Positions 1 through 8,904 are shown, counted from the stretch's first letter. The stretch: DNA of 64,000 bases from Candidatus Kouleothrix ribensis (GCA_016722075.1 JADKGW010000002.1:1240001-1304000); one strand, 5' to 3'. Notes: generated from the letters alone by a model not told the origin. Translations and numbers: made by a program.

Positions 1-270
1 CGGCTGTTGCGCAAGGTGCGCGGCATCGACCTGGTAGAGCTGCCGAATGCCGATCAGTGCTGCGGCTTTGGCGGCACCTTCGCGATCAAGAACGCCGACA
101 CCTCGATGGCCATGCTCTCCGATAAGCTGCGCTGCGTGCTCGACACGCGCGCCGAGGTGTGCGCCGCCGCCGACAACTCGTGCCTGATGCAGATCGGCGG
201 CGCCCTGCACCGCCAGCGCGCCGGCGTGCGCCCGGTACACCTGGCCGAGATCCTGGCCGCGACTGAGTGA
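1..270 (+). CDS. lutA: LutA C-terminal part (lactate utilisation Fe-S oxidoreductase), truncated by window edge
   Basis: This is the C-terminal ~89 residues of a LutA/YkgE-type protein, a CCG-domain subunit of the L-lactate oxidising LutABC complex in the cytoplasm. The reading frame is open to the left edge, so the start lies outside the window. The segment has the family motif CCGFGGTFAIKN and the later DNSCLMQIGG, both cysteine-containing stretches of the second CCG domain thought to bind an iron-sulfur cluster. Its normal partners lutB and lutC lie 2.9 kb downstream on the same strand, separated by a restriction-modification pair that looks inserted. The identification rests on the CCG motif and on lutBC nearby. 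Confidence 0.85.
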   Translation, partial: RLLRKVRGIDLVELPNADQCCGFGGTFAIKNADTSMAMLSDKLRCVLDTRAEVCAAADNSCLMQIGGALHRQRAGVRPVHLAEILAATE

Positions 271-362
271 GCAAGCGCCAGTGCCTGTAATCGACAGGGC
301 GTATGCGGTGGCCCGCGTCTCGGGCAATGCCTGCCTTCGGCAGAGCGGTACTGCATTTTTGT

Positions 363-401
363 GTTTTCGGTTTTGCGCTCTACGAGCGCAAAACCGAAAA
401 C
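363..401. repeat. Perfect 18-bp inverted repeat with 3-base loop
   Basis: The arms 363-380 and 384-401 are perfect reverse complements around the loop TAC. No T-tract follows on the plus strand and an A-rich tract would follow on the minus strand, so it is not a classical intrinsic terminator. It sits just after lutA and before the restriction-modification genes, where it could stabilise the 3' end of the lutA message or mark an insertion junction. Confidence 0.75.
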
Positions 402-473
402 GCTCGAACAGAAACGTACCACGCTGCCGAAGGCAAACACGACGACCGCGTAACTCCTGTAAGTGACATGGTG

Positions 474-482
474 TGCTAGAAT
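474..482 (+). promoter_or_regulatory. Candidate extended -10 promoter for the R-M pair
   Basis: TG-C-TAGAAT is an extended -10 element about 54 bases upstream of the methylase start. No good -35 hexamer is at the expected distance. Another -10-like TACAAT lies at 512-517. Either could give the R-M genes transcription independent of lutA. Confidence 0.3.
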
Positions 483-535
483 GAGACGCGGCCCTCGAAG
501 AATGTTGGTTCTACAATAAACCCTGGAAACTACAT

Positions 536-2149
536 ATGTCTAGCATCACGACTCTCGACGAACTTATAGCCCTAGCTATAGCGTTGGGCGCACCGCTAGT
601 TCCAGGGTGGTCGGAACAAGAGGAAAGCCGCGCGCTATTACTACCTGGTATACCTTCGTCCATTATTAATCAGGCCAGGAACGCGATTAGAACAGGGGCT
701 GATCCGCTGGGCGACATCTACTGTCGCCTGGTTTCTTCGGAGCAGCGCCGGCCACACGGTGCCGTCTATACTCCTAGCGCGATAGTATCTGCCATGGTAC
801 GCTGGGCGCACGCGCAGGCTATTCCCGATCGCGTTATCGATCCAGGCACCGGCTCAGGCCGGTTTCTTGTGGCTGCTGGCCGCACATTCAAGCGGTCAAG
901 CTTATTCGGGATCGAAAATGATCCGGTAGCCGCTATTCTTGCCCGAGGCCATATCGCAGCAGCGGGTTTGGCCGATCGAACGCGTATTTTAGTTAGCGAC
1001 TATAGAGATTGTTCCGTTCAACAGATCGATGGGCGAACCCTCTTTATTGGAAATCCTCCCTATGTACGTCACCATTTAATTGGTAGTTCATGGAAGCAAT
1101 GGCTACTTAATTCAGCACAACATTTTGGCTATTCCGCTAGTGGTTTAGCTGGCCTGCATGTGTATTTTTTTCTGGCAACTGCCACGTTTGCAAAAGAAGG
1201 TGACTATGGGACTTTTATTACTTCTGCCGAGTGGCTTGATGTAAACTACGGTAGTCTGGTGAGGAATCTTTTTCTTGGCCCCTTAGGCGGATTGAATTTA
1301 CAACTTATTGAGCCTACTGCTCTGCCATTTCCAGGGACAGCAACAACAGGTGTAATTACCGGATTTTCTGTTGGCAGCGCGCCAAAAACCATCGGCATTC
1401 GGCGAGTAGAGTCTTTACAAGACTTAGGATCACTCGAAACCGATCGGGAGATTCGGCGTACACGATTGGCGGACACCCATCGATGGACCTCGCTTACGCG
1501 CATACCGATCGAACGGCGAGCCGATTTTGTTGAGCTTGGCGAGCTATGCCGGGTTCATCGCGGGCAGGTGACAGGCGCAAATAAAGTATGGATAACCGGA
1601 GATCGCGGCGTTGATTTGCCCGAGATTGTTTTATTCCCATCGATTACCAAGGCGCGCGAATTATTCCGTACCGAGGGCATTCTCGACGATGTTTCAAGGC
1701 TTCGAAAGGTTATAGATATCCCAATGGATCTCGACGCACTTGATAATGAAGCCCGACACTGTATTGAGCGCTACTTAAAATATGCCAAATCACAAGGCGC
1801 CGATCGCGGGTATGTTGCCAGCCACCGCAAGGCCTGGTGGTCGGTTGGATTACGCAGCCCGGCGCCGATACTCGCAACATATATGGCGCGGCGTCCGCCG
1901 GTATTTGTACGTAATCGTGCAGACGCTCGTCACATTAATATAGCACACGGCTTGTATCCACGCGAAACGCTCAGCGAAACTGTTCTGCATAATTTGGCTA
2001 TCTTTCTTTCAAGCAGTGTGTCCACAAATAATGGGCGAACATATGCTGGAGGGCTGACAAAATTTGAGCCACGGGAAATGGAACGCTTAATGGTTCCCTT
2101 GCCCGATGTATTGGCAAATATCCGCGATGTTCAAGAGCTGGCGTTATGA
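536..2149 (+). CDS. Type II R-M adenine-specific DNA methyltransferase (Eco57I/TaqI-like)
   Basis: A 537-residue class I SAM-dependent DNA methyltransferase. Motif I is visible near residue 100 (VIDPGTGSGRFLVAAG) and the N6-adenine motif IV near residue 180 (FIGNPPYVRHH). The C-terminal half would be the target-recognition region. It should methylate adenine in the sequence cut by the nuclease encoded next to it. The stop codon overlaps the next start by four bases (ATGA), so the two are translationally coupled. Base composition is clearly more AT-rich than the lut genes on either side, with many A/T-ending codons, which fits acquisition by transfer. Exact specificity cannot be read from the sequence. 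Confidence 0.88.
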   Translation: MSSITTLDELIALAIALGAPLVPGWSEQEESRALLLPGIPSSIINQARNAIRTGADPLGDIYCRLVSSEQRRPHGAVYTPSAIVSAMVRWAHAQAIPDRVIDPGTGSGRFLVAAGRTFKRSSLFGIENDPVAAILARGHIAAAGLADRTRILVSDYRDCSVQQIDGRTLFIGNPPYVRHHLIGSSWKQWLLNSAQHFGYSASGLAGLHVYFFLATATFAKEGDYGTFITSAEWLDVNYGSLVRNLFLGPLGGLNLQLIEPTALPFPGTATTGVITGFSVGSAPKTIGIRRVESLQDLGSLETDREIRRTRLADTHRWTSLTRIPIERRADFVELGELCRVHRGQVTGANKVWITGDRGVDLPEIVLFPSITKARELFRTEGILDDVSRLRKVIDIPMDLDALDNEARHCIERYLKYAKSQGADRGYVASHRKAWWSVGLRSPAPILATYMARRPPVFVRNRADARHINIAHGLYPRETLSETVLHNLAIFLSSSVSTNNGRTYAGGLTKFEPREMERLMVPLPDVLANIRDVQELAL

Positions 2150-3096
2150 GCAAAAGAAAATACACTTTTATTGAACGGCTTCTATGGACTAATGAGCAGC
2201 TAGAGGAAGATTTATCGCGCTCTATAGACATATTTCGGCATGAGCGCCTCGAAGAGCCGCTCGAGGCATATATCGAGACCTTTGAGCAGGCGCAAGATGT
2301 AATGGAAAATCTTCTTGAAGGAACAATAGATCTCTCGTTATTAGACCCGAATATTACTGACTTACTCAATGATGCTGGCATGTTGGAGGGGTTACGATAC
2401 TTGGCAGGGCCGCCAATATCGCTTGATGACTTAAAGACGTTAGTCGACACTAGCTCGCTTGCACCAGCATATCTGAATCAACATCCAGAGGTGGTCGATC
2501 GACTTGTTCAAACAATCAAAGCCGGGCTTGATCGTCGGCGCTTTCCATGGGTTTCCGAACAACGAGATCCCTCTTCCGCCGAACGATATGCAGCCGTGGT
2601 TGCCTCGGCCGCGCTAATGGCCACGCAGCGTGTAGCTACACATCGCCGCACCGAGGGTAAAAAAGCGCAGGAAGAGTTGGTGCGTCTCGCACTGTTGGAT
2701 TATGGCTTGGAAGAAATTAGCGTGCCAAGTGGCGCTATTCAGACATTACCGCAAGCACCACAGCCAGGCCAATTTTGCAAAGAAGTAACCCTGGGGGAAC
2801 GAAAAGCTGATCTGGTAGTTGGTTTGTGGGATACTCGAATTATGCCGATCGAATGCAAAGTTTCCAACTCTTCAACCAACTCGGTGAAACGATTAAATAA
2901 TGATGCTGCTGCCAAGGCCGAGGTTTGGATCAAAGATTTCGGGAGCGTCAATATTGTTCCTACGGCGGTTCTGAGCGGCGTGTACAAACGACACAACCTG
3001 GAGAATGCCCAGCGACGGGGGTTAACGCTCTATTGGGCACACCGATTAGAAGATCTGACGATTTGGATGGAGCGAGTGCGTAGTTCACTGGCTTGA
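2146..3096 (+). CDS. Type II restriction endonuclease, XamI family (probable)
   Basis: A 316-residue protein directly coupled to the methylase. The N-terminus (LLWTNEQLEEDLSRSIDIFRHERLEEPLE) and overall length look like the XamI restriction endonuclease family, whose founding member cuts GTCGAC. A PD-(D/E)XK-like core is visible near residues 220-250: GERKADLVVGLWD followed by MPIECKVSNS, where D, E and K would bind the metal and attack the DNA. The family call is from memory of the pattern and from the adjacent methylase. Composition matches the methylase and not the host genes, so the pair moved together. Confidence 0.72.
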   Translation: MSKRKYTFIERLLWTNEQLEEDLSRSIDIFRHERLEEPLEAYIETFEQAQDVMENLLEGTIDLSLLDPNITDLLNDAGMLEGLRYLAGPPISLDDLKTLVDTSSLAPAYLNQHPEVVDRLVQTIKAGLDRRRFPWVSEQRDPSSAERYAAVVASAALMATQRVATHRRTEGKKAQEELVRLALLDYGLEEISVPSGAIQTLPQAPQPGQFCKEVTLGERKADLVVGLWDTRIMPIECKVSNSSTNSVKRLNNDAAAKAEVWIKDFGSVNIVPTAVLSGVYKRHNLENAQRRGLTLYWAHRLEDLTIWMERVRSSLA

Positions 3097-3134
3097 TGCC
3101 TACCGTTCGCTCATTTTTCTGACGCATGGTTTTC

Positions 3135-3143
3135 TGATACGAT
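3135..3143 (+). promoter_or_regulatory. Candidate extended -10 promoter upstream of lutB
   Basis: TG-A-TACGAT lies 18 bases before the lutB start, in the 64-base gap after the nuclease gene. The -35 region is poor (T-rich only). If real, it lets lutBC be expressed although a foreign module separates it from lutA. Confidence 0.3.
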
Positions 3144-3160
3144 ATTCAACAGGATCCGCT

Positions 3161-4588
3161 ATGAAACACACCGGCCTGCCCACCACACCGATCAGCTTCT
3201 ACGAGTCGGCCAAGCTCGCGCTGGCCGATACCCAGCTGCGCCGCAATATGGGCAAAGCGACCCAGACCATCCGCGCCAAGCGCGCCAGCGTCGTGGGCGA
3301 GTTGCCCGATTGGGAAGCGCTGCGCGAGGCCGGGCGCGCGATCAAGCAGCGCACGCTGCGGCACCTCGACGATTACCTGATTCAGCTTGAGGCGGCGGTG
3401 CAGGCGGCCGGCGGGCAGGTCTACTGGGCACGCGACGCGCACGAGGCCAACCAGATCGTCACGCAGATCGTGCAGCGCCACGGCGCCCGCGAGGTGGTCA
3501 AGGTCAAGTCGCTCACCACCGACGAGATCGGGCTGAACGCGGCGCTGGCCGCCGCCGGTGTGTCCGCCGTCGAGACCGACCTGGCCGAGCTGATCATTCA
3601 GCTGGCCGGCGAGAGCTCGTCGCATATTCTGGTGCCGGCCATTCACAAGAACCGCGCCGAGATCCGCGAGCTGTTCATGCGCACACTCGGCGTGAGCGAG
3701 CTGAGCGACGAGCCCAGTGCGCTAGCGGCCGTCGCGCGCACGCACCTGCGGCGCAAGTTCCTCAGCGCGCCAGTGGCGATCAGCGGCGCGAACTTCGCCG
3801 TGGCCGAAACCGGCACCGTCTGCGTGGTCGAGTCCGAGGGCAACGGCCGCATGTGCCTGACGCTACCGCCGGTGCTGGTCTCGATCATGGGCATCGAGAA
3901 GGTCATCCCGAGCTGGCACGATCTCGAGGTGTTCCTCCAGCTGCTGCCGCGCTCGTCCACTGGCGAGCGTATGAACCCATACACCTCACTATGGACCGGT
4001 GTGACGCCGGGGGATGGGCCGCAGGAGTTCCACCTGGTGCTGCTCGACAACGGCCGCAGCAATGTGCTGGCCGACACGATCGGCCGGCAGACGCTCAACT
4101 GCATTCGCTGCTCGGCGTGCCTGAACATCTGCCCGGTGTACGAGCGCACCGGCGGCCACGCCTACAACTCGGTCTACCCCGGCCCGATCGGCGCCATCCT
4201 GACACCGCAGCTGGTCGGCGTCGACAAGGCCGGCTCGCTGCCGTACGCCTCGTCGCTCTGCGGCGCGTGCTACGATGTCTGCCCGGTCAAGATCAACATC
4301 CCCGAGGTGCTGGTACACATGCGCGCCCGCGTGGTGCGCAAGAAGCAGGCCAGCTTGCTCGGCCAGTTCGACCCCGAACATGTGGCCATGCAGGGGCTGC
4401 AGCGCATGTTCGAGCACCCGGCGCTCTACGAGCGCGCCCAGCAGTTGGCCCGGCTGGGCCAGTGGCCACTGGTACGCGGCGACGCCATCCCGTTCGTGCC
4501 GGGGCCGCTCGGCGGCTGGACGGCCATGCGCGACCTGTTTCCGGTGGCCGATCAGACGTTTCGCGAGTGGTGGCGCACGCGCCGATAA
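3161..4588 (+). CDS. lutB: LutB, lactate utilisation iron-sulfur protein
   Basis: A 475-residue LutB/YkgF homologue, full length for the family. It has an N-terminal LUD domain and a C-terminal ferredoxin-like region with two 4Fe-4S motifs: C-x2-C-x2-C-x3-C starting at residue 314 (CIRCSACLNICP) and CGACYDVCPVK starting near residue 367. It is the electron-transfer subunit of the complex that oxidises lactate to pyruvate. The tail matches the usual LutB C-terminus. A start at 3161 follows AGGA at moderate spacing. It precedes lutC by 49 bases, so the two form an operon. Composition is back to high GC after the R-M module. Confidence 0.93.
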   Translation: MKHTGLPTTPISFYESAKLALADTQLRRNMGKATQTIRAKRASVVGELPDWEALREAGRAIKQRTLRHLDDYLIQLEAAVQAAGGQVYWARDAHEANQIVTQIVQRHGAREVVKVKSLTTDEIGLNAALAAAGVSAVETDLAELIIQLAGESSSHILVPAIHKNRAEIRELFMRTLGVSELSDEPSALAAVARTHLRRKFLSAPVAISGANFAVAETGTVCVVESEGNGRMCLTLPPVLVSIMGIEKVIPSWHDLEVFLQLLPRSSTGERMNPYTSLWTGVTPGDGPQEFHLVLLDNGRSNVLADTIGRQTLNCIRCSACLNICPVYERTGGHAYNSVYPGPIGAILTPQLVGVDKAGSLPYASSLCGACYDVCPVKINIPEVLVHMRARVVRKKQASLLGQFDPEHVAMQGLQRMFEHPALYERAQQLARLGQWPLVRGDAIPFVPGPLGGWTAMRDLFPVADQTFREWWRTRR

Positions 4589-4637
4589 GCCGGAGCAGGC
4601 GCCTTGACACTGCCGACTAGAATTCGTGACGTGAGCT

Positions 4638-5288
4638 ATGAGCATGGCCCGAAATGAAATACTGCGCCGCATCCGCGCCGGGCTGCGCGATGTGCCCGCC
4701 TCCGAGCAGCCCGGCGATATCTCGATAGCCCGCGCGTATCGCCACGCCGGCATGCCCGCCGGCCCCGAGCTGATCGAGCGCTTCGCCGAGCGCGTGGCCG
4801 AGTACAAAGCCACTGTGCAGCGAGTCAGCGCCGCCGGCCTGCCGGCCGCAATCGCCGATGCGTGCGCGCGGCGCGGCGTGCGCCGGCTAGTGGTGCCAAC
4901 CGACCTCCCGCCCGAGTGGGTGCCTGCCGGCGTCGAGCTGCTGCCCGACACCGGGCTGAGCCACGCCCAGCTCGACCAGAGCGACGGCGTGTTGACCGGC
5001 TGTGCGCTTGGCGTAGCCCAGACCGGCACGATCATCCTTGATGCCGGCGCGGCCCAGGGGCGCCGTGTGATCACGCTGCTGCCCGACTACCACCTGTGCG
5101 TCATCCGCGCCGATCAGATTGTCGATCTAGTGCCCGAGGCGGTGGATCGGCTCGCACCGGCTGTACGCGCGGCGCGCCGGCCGATCACACTGATCTCTGG
5201 CCCCTCGGCCACTTCCGACATCGAGCTGAACCGTGTTGAGGGTGTGCATGGCCCGCGCACGCTCGAGGTGCTGATCGTCGATGGCTGA
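4638..5288 (+). CDS. lutC: LutC, LUD-domain lactate utilisation protein
   Basis: A 216-residue LUD-domain protein. The family core is visible in GVLTGCALGVAQTGTIILDAGAAQGRR and in the C-terminal LISGPSATSDIELNRVEGVHGP stretch shared by LutC proteins. It is the third subunit of the LutABC lactate oxidation complex. ATG at 4638 is chosen; a second ATG two codons later is possible. It is the last gene of the lut locus and is followed by the convergent histidine kinase gene. Confidence 0.92.
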   Translation: MSMARNEILRRIRAGLRDVPASEQPGDISIARAYRHAGMPAGPELIERFAERVAEYKATVQRVSAAGLPAAIADACARRGVRRLVVPTDLPPEWVPAGVELLPDTGLSHAQLDQSDGVLTGCALGVAQTGTIILDAGAAQGRRVITLLPDYHLCVIRADQIVDLVPEAVDRLAPAVRAARRPITLISGPSATSDIELNRVEGVHGPRTLEVLIVDG

Positions 5289-5356
5289 TTTAGCTGGCCA
5301 ACTAGCCGGCTGGAAGTAGCCTAAGCGCTGATTGGCGGCTATGCACAGGGCCGACG

Positions 5357-6736
5357 CTACCTCAGCGGCAACCACAGCGCGAACGTGCTACCCACTCCCA
5401 GTTCGCTCGCCACCGTCAGGTCGCCACCCAGCGCTACCGCCAGGTCGTGCGCAATTGCCAGGCCCAGCCCGGTACCCTCACCGGTGCGCGCCGCGTCGCC
5501 ACGCACAAAACGCTCGAACAGGTGCGGCAGCAGCGTGGGCGCAATGCCCGGCCCATTGTCGCGCACCTGCACCGCGCCGCGCCCGGCTGCTGCGGTCACC
5601 GTCACCGCAATCGTGCCGCCGGCCGGCGTGAACTTCAGCGCATTGTCGACCAGAATCGTCAGCACCTGGGTGATCGCGTCACTGTCGCCGATCACCAGCA
5701 CCGGCGTGGCGCTCGGCCCGATCAGGGTGTGGCCGGCGGCCAGCGGCTGCACCCGCCGGCACACCGCCCCGGCCAGCGCCGCGAGATCGACCTGCTCGCG
5801 TGCCAGGGTGATCCCGGCATCGGCGCGCGCGAGCGTCAGCAACTGGTTGAGTAGCCGGCTCAAGCGCTCGCCCTCGTCGATCGTGTCGGCCAGCACCGCC
5901 GCCTGGTCATCGGGTGCGATTGGCGGGTTGCGCCGCAGCAGCGCCAGGTTGCCACGAATGGTCGTGAGCGGCGTGCGCAGCTCGTGCGAGGCATCAGCGA
6001 CAAACCGGCGCTGCACATGGAGGGTCTGCTCGGTCTGGTCGTAGGCGCCCTGAAGCGCGCTCAGCATTGCGTTGAAGGTTGTCGCCAGCCGGCCGACTTC
6101 ATCTTGCGGGCCGGCGGTATCGACTCGGCGCGTGAAGTCGCGTTCCAGCTCGATCGCCCGGGCAGTCTGGGTGATCCGGTCGATCGGGCGCAGGGCTGCC
6201 CCGGCCAGCCACCAGCCGGCCACTAGCGCGATCAGCGTCGCCAACCCGCCCGCCACCAGCAGCAGATAGCGCAGCACATCGAGCGTGCGCTGTTGCTCGC
6301 TCAGCACCTGCCCTACCAGCACCAGGCTGCCGTCGCGCGTGGGGGCAGCAACCACCTGCACACGCTCGCCGCCCAACAAGCCATTTTCACGCCACTCGCG
6401 GCCCTGTAGCACCGCCTGGCGCCCAGCGTCGCTCAGCGGCAAGCTGAACGACGCGAGGTTCGCGCTGCGTGCGCGGGTATCGCCACCTGGCCCAACCAGC
6501 TCGATAAACAGGTCGCGCTCGCCAATCGCCAGCCCCTCGTGGTCGTCGCCACCCTCAAAGCCGTGGCGTGGGTCGCGTTCATCGGCGATTCGCCGCGCGA
6601 CACCGATCAGGTGCGTGGCGCTGGCCGACTCAGAGCCACGCATAACTGTCAGGTACAGCAGCAGGCCCAGGCTGGCCAGTGTGGCCGCCAGGATGCCGGT
6701 ATACAGCAGGGTGAGCCGCAGCCGAATCGACATCAC
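5357..6736 (-). CDS. Sensor histidine kinase (OmpR-type partner)
   Basis: A 459-residue membrane sensor kinase. A transmembrane helix at residues ~5-28 and another at ~160-185 flank an extracytoplasmic sensor region of ~130 residues. A HAMP linker follows (RPIDRITQTARAIELERDF), then the dimerisation H-box FVADASHELRTPLTTIRG with the phospho-accepting His, and a HATPase domain with DNALKFTP, VRDNGPGIAP and GTGLGLAIA. It lies 7 bases downstream of the response regulator gene, so they are cotranscribed. Upstream genes in the operon encode a ferric-reductase-like membrane protein and an acidic His-rich protein, suggesting a redox or metal/haem-related signal. The signal itself is not visible. Confidence 0.93.
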   Translation of the reverse strand: MMSIRLRLTLLYTGILAATLASLGLLLYLTVMRGSESASATHLIGVARRIADERDPRHGFEGGDDHEGLAIGERDLFIELVGPGGDTRARSANLASFSLPLSDAGRQAVLQGREWRENGLLGGERVQVVAAPTRDGSLVLVGQVLSEQQRTLDVLRYLLLVAGGLATLIALVAGWWLAGAALRPIDRITQTARAIELERDFTRRVDTAGPQDEVGRLATTFNAMLSALQGAYDQTEQTLHVQRRFVADASHELRTPLTTIRGNLALLRRNPPIAPDDQAAVLADTIDEGERLSRLLNQLLTLARADAGITLAREQVDLAALAGAVCRRVQPLAAGHTLIGPSATPVLVIGDSDAITQVLTILVDNALKFTPAGGTIAVTVTAAAGRGAVQVRDNGPGIAPTLLPHLFERFVRGDAARTGEGTGLGLAIAHDLAVALGGDLTVASELGVGSTFALWLPLR

Positions 6737-6743
6737 TCAACCC

Positions 6744-7415
6744 TCATGCTGCGTTCTCGCGCAGCAGATAGCCCACCCCGCGCACGGTGTGGATGAGCCG
6801 GGGCGCGCCGCCGGCCTCGATCTTCGCGCGCAGGTAGCCGATGTATACGTCAAGCGCTTCGCCCGAGCCATCCACACCCCACACCGCATCGATGATCCGC
6901 TCGCGCGGCAACACCTGGCGTGGATGGCGCATCAGGTAGCTGAGCAGGTCGAACTCGCGCGGGCTGAGCGCCACCGGCTTGCCCGCGCGCGACACCTCGC
7001 GCGTGGCCGGTGTGAGCGTCAGGTCGGCGTAGCTGAGCGGCGGGCCGCTGCCTGGCTCCGAGCGCCGCAGCAGCGCGCGTACGCGTGCCAGCAGCTCTTC
7101 GGGCGCAAACGGCTTCACCAGATAATCGTCGGCGCCGCTGTCGAGCCCGGCCACCCGGTCGAGCACCGCGTCGCGCGCGGTGAGCATCAGGATGGGCGTA
7201 TCGCCCTCGGCGCGGATCAGCTCGGCCACGGCGATGCCGCTCAGGCCAGGCAGCATCCAATCCAGTATGATCAGGTCGGGCTGCTGTGCGCGCGCCAGCT
7301 CGAGCGCGCCCGGCCCGTCCAGTGCGGTCAGTACCTGGTAGCCCGAATAGGCCAGCGTGCGCCGCAGCATCTCGGTGAGCTTGCGGTCGTCGTCAACGAC
7401 TAGAACGGTCGGCAT
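6744..7415 (-). CDS. Response regulator, OmpR/PhoB family
   Basis: A 223-residue two-domain regulator. The receiver domain has the acidic pair VVDDD at residues 6-10, the phospho-acceptor Asp52 in LDWMLPG and the conserved Lys in DDYLVKPF. The C-terminal winged helix (LSPREFDLLSYLMRHPRQVLPRERIIDAVWG) would bind DNA. The partner kinase follows immediately. Candidate target dyads are present upstream of the divergent oxidoreductase gene at 8948. Confidence 0.94.
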   Translation of the reverse strand: MPTVLVVDDDRKLTEMLRRTLAYSGYQVLTALDGPGALELARAQQPDLIILDWMLPGLSGIAVAELIRAEGDTPILMLTARDAVLDRVAGLDSGADDYLVKPFAPEELLARVRALLRRSEPGSGPPLSYADLTLTPATREVSRAGKPVALSPREFDLLSYLMRHPRQVLPRERIIDAVWGVDGSGEALDVYIGYLRAKIEAGGAPRLIHTVRGVGYLLRENAA

Positions 7416-7483
7416 AGGTGGTCAACTTCCGGTGTGCCACGTAGCGTCGCCACGCAGCACACCAGCCATCAGGCACGTGGAGT

Positions 7484-8266
7484 CTATTGTAGCGTACGTT
7501 GCGGGGCTGTGCTCGCGGCACGGCGCGAGCCGCGCGCGATTCGGTAGATCGTCAGCCCCACCAGGCTCAGGCCACTGGTGCTGTAGATCGCGCCGGCCCA
7601 ACCCGTGGCGGTGTCGCTGCCGCTGAAAAAGCCATGCGCCAGCGCCATTGCAAATACTACAAAGCTAAGATAGTGAACCAGCCGCCAGGCGCGCGCACCA
7701 ATCCGGCGCCGTGCATATGATGTCAGGGCCACCAGCGCCATCAGGTAGAAGCCGATCTGGCCGATGCCAACCCAGAAGGGCTGGTAGCTGGTGCTGGCGA
7801 ACGGGATCGCGACCTGCCCCAGCGTATAGCCGATGTACTGGTCGCGCAGTAGCACGAGCGCGTGCAGCGCCGCAAAGCCCAGGCCCATGAGGCTGGCGTG
7901 CTCGTGCAGGTCGCCGGCCGTCGGCCCGCCCGGCCAGGCACGCGCCAGGCGGTTGGTGATCGCCAGGCCCAGCGCCATCGACCACCACAGCAGCAGGTAG
8001 GCCGCGAAGGCACTGGCCCGCGATAAGTACCAGGCGCTGTGCTGGCCAAGCAGCACTTCAGGCAAGGTGCCAATCGTGCCGGTGCGCCCGAGCAGCGCCA
8101 GGGCCAGCCCGCCTAACATGATCAGCCCGGCCAGCGCGCCAATCAGCAATGGAAACAGCGTCAGCAGCGTCGCTTCGAGTGGGTCGGCCGCCAGCTGGGC
8201 GCGCTGCTGGATGCCACGCGGCGGCAGGCCCGCACGCGCCTCGGTTGGTGCGGTAGATTTCAGCAT
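7484..8266 (-). CDS. Ferric-reductase-like transmembrane protein
   Basis: A 260-residue integral membrane protein with about six hydrophobic helices and pairs of conserved histidines (LHEHASLMGLGFAALHALV; LVHYLSFVVFAMALAHGFF) that in the ferric reductase-like/MsrQ family ligate b-type haems. No FAD or NAD domain is attached, so it would transfer electrons across the membrane using a partner. ATG at 8266 is preceded by GGGGAG at good spacing. It lies between the acidic His-rich small protein gene and the two-component genes, probably one operon. Confidence 0.82.
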   Translation of the reverse strand: MLKSTAPTEARAGLPPRGIQQRAQLAADPLEATLLTLFPLLIGALAGLIMLGGLALALLGRTGTIGTLPEVLLGQHSAWYLSRASAFAAYLLLWWSMALGLAITNRLARAWPGGPTAGDLHEHASLMGLGFAALHALVLLRDQYIGYTLGQVAIPFASTSYQPFWVGIGQIGFYLMALVALTSYARRRIGARAWRLVHYLSFVVFAMALAHGFFSGSDTATGWAGAIYSTSGLSLVGLTIYRIARGSRRAASTAPQRTLQ

Positions 8267-8356
8267 TGGTCAATCTCCCCAGCTGTGCCGGCGCGAACTG
8301 CGCGGCATTGGCGATCACACCCGATGGCATCGAACAGCCGGTGTAGCATACGCAGC

Positions 8357-8767
8357 TCAGCGCGACGAGCGCGTACGGGTGATCGCGGGCTGTAGCGGCG
8401 CCGCCTGGCTTGCCCCAGGCGCAAGCCGCTGCGCCTGGCCACCCGGCTGAGGCGCGGCGACCGGCACGCTATCGCCCCACTCGCCATCCTCGTGCTCGCC
8501 ATCCTCGTGCTCGCCATCCTCGTGCTCGCCATCCTCGTGCTCGCTGAAGCGCGGGCGGCGCCGCTCGAAGCCAACCTGTGCGAACGACTGGTCGGCCGGG
8601 ACGGGCTGCTGGAGCTGCGCTACGGCCGGCGTGGCCGGGCTGGTGCGCGCATCGTTCATGCCGATCACCGCCCAGCCGCCCAGTGTGGCCACCACGGCGG
8701 CTGAGCCGACGGCGGCCTTGAGGCTGGAAGAGGTGATGCGGCGCCGGATCGGATCATTGTGAGCCAT
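8357..8767 (-). CDS. Small membrane-anchored protein with EHEDG tandem repeats
   Basis: A 136-residue protein of unknown function. An N-terminal positively charged stretch and one hydrophobic helix (residues ~17-38, AAVGSAAVVATLGGWAVIGM) look like an uncleaved signal anchor, which puts the rest outside the membrane. The exported part has four tandem EHEDG pentapeptides (residues ~75-95), rich in His, Glu and Asp, with a Pro/Ala/Gln-rich tail. Such a patch could bind metal ions. The gene heads the ferric reductase and two-component operon. The metal-binding idea is inference from composition and context. Confidence 0.65.
   Translation of the reverse strand: MAHNDPIRRRITSSSLKAAVGSAAVVATLGGWAVIGMNDARTSPATPAVAQLQQPVPADQSFAQVGFERRRPRFSEHEDGEHEDGEHEDGEHEDGEWGDSVPVAAPQPGGQAQRLAPGASQAAPLQPAITRTRSSR
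8481..8540 (-). repeat. Four perfect tandem copies of a 15-bp coding unit
   Basis: The unit TCGCCATCCTCGTGC (plus strand) is repeated at 8481, 8496, 8511 and 8526 without a mismatch and encodes EHEDG four times on the minus strand. Perfect identity suggests recent slippage expansion; copy number may vary between strains. Confidence 0.95.
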
Positions 8768-8904
8768 CTGGTCTACTCCTATCGATCGAGTAAATCGAAT
8801 AATCGGGCTAGTTCAGCTGGCCGAGCTGCCGATCGCGGCGTTGCTCGCCCAGTAACCATAGGATACATGCCAAAGCTAAGAAAATCCCAAGAGTTCTCGC
8901 ACAT

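Noticed and set aside
4603..4622. TTGACA followed by TAGAAT upstream of lutC
   Set aside because: The spacer is only 8 bases, so the two boxes cannot form one promoter.
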